DNA of 64,000 bases from positions 62,001-126,000 of the forward strand of contig JAKTNI010000003.1 in assembly GCA_029593505.1 (NCBI GenBank), written 5' to 3'. The notes beneath the pieces were generated by a model. That model worked only from the letters and a program-made list of their open reading frames with translations, had not been told where the DNA came from and ran no database searches. Made by a program: the position numbers and the translations under genes. The DNA is from Streptococcus suis. GTDB taxonomy: Bacteria; Bacillota; Bacilli; Lactobacillales; Streptococcaceae. Position 1 is the first letter of the stretch; each line of letters starts with the position of its first letter. Of this stretch, positions 63,168 to 64,000 are shown in pieces.

Positions 63168-64000
63168 TATAAACCTTCGTACAGTGGGAATTGATCAGTC
63201 AAAGTGCGAACTTCTTGGCGAACTTCTTCAAGAACGGTTTCATTTTCTGCATTTTCAAGCGCTTTGATTGTCAAGTGAGCAACCTTACGAGCTTCTTCAA
63301 CACCGAAACCACGAGCAGTAATAGCAGCAGAACCAATGCGAATACCACTAGTTTTAAATGGCGATAATTTTTCGTAAGGAATCGAATTTTTATTCAAAGT
63401 AATATTGACTTCATCCAAAAGATGCTGAGCAACTTTACCGTTTTCAACAACCTTTGTTACATCTACAAGGAAAAGATGGTTGTCTGTTCCTCCTGTAATC
63501 ACTTTAAAGTTCGGATTTGCAAGGAAAACTTCTGCCATTGCTTTGCTGTTATCAATAACCTGTTGTGCATATTGTTTAAAAGATGGATCTAACACCTCTT
63601 TAAATGCAATAGCTTTAGCCGCAATAACATGTTCTAAAGGACCACCTTGAATACCTGGAAAAATGGCTGAATTGATTTTCTTAATGATATCTTCATCATT
63701 TGTCAAAATCAAACCACCACGAGGACCACGAAGTGTTTTATGAGTCGTAGTTGTTGTAATATGGGCATGTGGTACTGGGTTTGGATGAAGACCTGCTGCG
63801 ACAAGTCCAGCAATATGAGCCATATCCACCATCAGTTTGGCACCTACTGTATCTGCAATTTCACGGAATTTAGCAAAGTCAATTGTACGTGCATAGGCTG
63901 AGGCACCAGCGACAATCAATTTTGGCTGTACTTCTTTTGCTTGTTCTAAAATTGCATCATAATCAAGTAAGCCAGTTTTTTCGTCAACGTTGTAAGCCAC
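63167..64000 (-). CDS. glyA: Serine hydroxymethyltransferase (partial, N-terminus beyond the window)
   Basis: PLP enzyme linking serine, glycine and one-carbon units. The visible 277 codons are the C-terminal two-thirds of a protein usually about 415-420 aa. [20 protein letters not shown], then the PLP lysine in [33 protein letters not shown], and [27 protein letters not shown] are clear. No true start codon is in the window, as the first codon here is internal. Its stop overlaps the next gene's ATG. Confidence 0.97.
   Translation of the reverse strand: MAYNVDEKTGLLDYDAILEQAKEVQPKLIVAGASAYARTIDFAKFREIADTVGAKLMVDMAHIAGLVAAGLHPNPVPHAHITTTTTHKTLRGPRGGLILTNDEDIIKKINSAIFPGIQGGPLEHVIAAKAIAFKEVLDPSFKQYAQQVIDNSKAMAEVFLANPNFKVITGGTDNHLFLVDVTKVVENGKVAQHLLDEVNITLNKNSIPYEKLSPFKTSGIRIGSAAITARGFGVEEARKVAHLTIKALENAENETVLEEVRQEVRTLTDQFPLYEGL

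Overview
This window is chromosomal core sequence from a low-GC Gram-positive coccus of the genus Streptococcus. It most resembles the S. suis side of the genus. The reasons are the gene families and their order (dnaE-pfkA-pyk, a sipC-like signal peptidase and glmS; the speA-speE-nspC-aguA-aguB polyamine run; dnaG-rpoD; relQ-nadK-rluD-pta), GGAGG-type ribosome binding sites, TTGACA/TATAAT promoters, and a tmRNA with tag AKNTNTYALAA. I see no insertion sequence, prophage, integrase, CRISPR array, rRNA operon or replication origin. The species call is inference.

Layout. 1-9.4 kb (mostly minus): the end of a phosphate (Pst) transporter operon, an rRNA methyltransferase / inositol-phosphatase / UPF0223 / SpxA operon, ribF-truB, a hydrolase with a DUF2130 protein, and an acetyltransferase preceded by a possible leader peptide. 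9.6-16.1 kb (mostly plus): HAD phosphatase, pepT, small membrane proteins, a MarR regulator, a two-part threonine/serine exporter and the manganese exporter mntE. 16.1-31.9 kb: amino-acid ABC transporter, glmS, degenerate signal peptidase, GDSL esterase, a DadA-like oxidoreductase, pyk, pfkA, dnaE, a YtrA-type regulator with ABC exporter, and adenosine deaminase. 31.9-33.1 kb: tRNA-Ser(GGA), tmRNA and a VTT-domain membrane protein. 33.2-40.3 kb: a six-gene polyamine operon that turns arginine into agmatine, N-carbamoylputrescine and putrescine, and then spermidine by the carboxyspermidine route. A roughly 320-nt structured RNA with its own promoter and terminator lies in front of it. 40.3-45.7 kb: DUF59 protein, rpoD, dnaG, mscL, galE, rpsU. 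45.9-56.4 kb: alkylation repair, GNAT, lipoprotein, a cysteine-free MutY, and a seven-gene run from relQ to a thioesterase that includes a heterodimeric ABC exporter. 56.4-64 kb: CYTH protein, prs, cysteine desulfurase, two small streptococcal proteins, rex, a short-chain dehydrogenase, a PvaA-like lysozyme-domain protein, a nucleoid-associated protein and truncated glyA.

The content is mostly housekeeping. The points most worth a second look are (1) the structured RNA leader upstream of the polyamine operon, (2) paired NagR-like operators bracketing a consensus glmS promoter, (3) a signal peptidase I homologue without its usual Ser/Lys pair, (4) a MutY with no cysteine at all, (5) a 21-codon leader ORF whose stop abuts a hairpin hiding the ribosome binding site of an acetyltransferase, and (6) three genes that appear to be transcribed as leaderless mRNAs. 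No new defence or mobile system was found.
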